NCBI RefSeq assembly: GCF_001895085.1
Contig: NZ_BDFD01000006.1
Location: 1 to 64,000, forward strand
DNA length: 64,000 nucleotides
From: Mariprofundus micogutta
GTDB lineage: Bacteria; Pseudomonadota; Zetaproteobacteria; Mariprofundales; Mariprofundaceae
Reading direction: 5' to 3'
Made by a program: the position numbers and the translations under genes. Of this stretch, positions 63,924 to 64,000 are shown piece by piece. Each line of letters starts with the position of its first letter. Within the stretch, counting starts at the first letter, position 1. The notes beneath the pieces are model-generated. The model was not told the origin of the DNA. It did no database searches and saw only the letters and a list, made by a program, of their open reading frames with translations.

Positions 63924-64000
63924 TCAGGAGGATTGGGCGGCGAGTAGTTCTGCCTGATGATGGGTGATAATCGCATCGATTAATTCACCCATTTCGCCAC
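63924..64000 (-). CDS. prfA: Peptide chain release factor 1, C-terminal fragment (runs off the window)
   Basis: The last 25 codons on the minus strand read GEMGELIDAIITHHQAELLA and then a short tail to a TGA at 63926-63924. This matches the C-terminal end of RF1 (the helix ending in HQAxxLAAL), and prmC follows directly, as it does for prfA in most bacteria. The rest of the gene lies beyond the window. Confidence 0.85.
   Translation of the reverse strand, partial: GEMGELIDAIITHHQAELLAAQSS

Overview
The window is a chromosomal stretch from a Gram-negative proteobacterium with roughly 50% GC. It encodes outer-membrane biogenesis proteins (LptD, SurA), ubiquinone synthesis (UbiG), periplasmic metal uptake, PilZ and c-di-GMP proteins, and many core housekeeping genes. 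The mix of gamma/beta-like gene order (lptD-surA-pdxA, rpsO-pnp, argS followed by a SPOR protein) with a Firmicute-style cdaA-ybbR-glmM block would fit a deep-branching proteobacterium such as a Zetaproteobacterium (Mariprofundus-like). That placement is inference; no rRNA is present to confirm it.

Layout. 1-2.8 kb: end of a likely integrated element, with a P4-type tyrosine integrase beside tRNA-Leu(UAA), a 48-codon membrane microprotein and an AT-rich stretch without genes. 2.9-5.3 kb: RNase R and tRNA-Leu(CAG) with strong hairpins. 5.8-14 kb: xerD-like recombinase, citrate synthase, then a leftward group (LysR regulator, dcd, metF, a BASS transporter, a YqiA-like esterase), then leuCD. 14.1-18 kb: a small ABM protein and an overlapping FIST-domain/hybrid histidine kinase pair. 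18.1-21.3 kb: leftward znuA-znuC-znuB zinc uptake genes followed by an RDD membrane protein and a small membrane protein. 21.6-30.6 kb: a large unrecognised protein, tilS, ftsH-folP, and cdaA-ybbR-glmM (c-di-AMP synthesis with cell-wall precursor synthesis). 30.6-36.9 kb: leftward ubiG, lptD, surA, pdxA, yqgE.

37-46 kb is the most accessory-looking part. It holds an EAL-HDOD protein, two peptide-type ABC permeases without partners, a broken higB toxin with higA, an AT-rich PAS protein, nagZ behind an elaborate palindromic element, a 43-residue membrane protein, a REC-PAS-GGDEF-EAL protein, a cluster of hairpin repeats, a PilZ protein and a dicarboxylate-type symporter. 47-64 kb returns to housekeeping: rpsO-pnp, an M16 protease, cysE-iscR-iscS-iscA with a good IscR type-1 site, a lipoprotein, a PstS-like protein, an ACT-domain protein, def-mutM, argS-SPOR-amgK, slyD, an orphan response regulator, and prmC preceded by the 3' end of prfA.

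Several long open frames overrun RNA genes, terminators or neighbouring genes. Starts were moved inward where a ribosome binding site supports it (rnr, gltA, leuC, znuB, znuC, yqgE, nagZ, pstS, the PilZ protein, the M16 protease, the response regulator).
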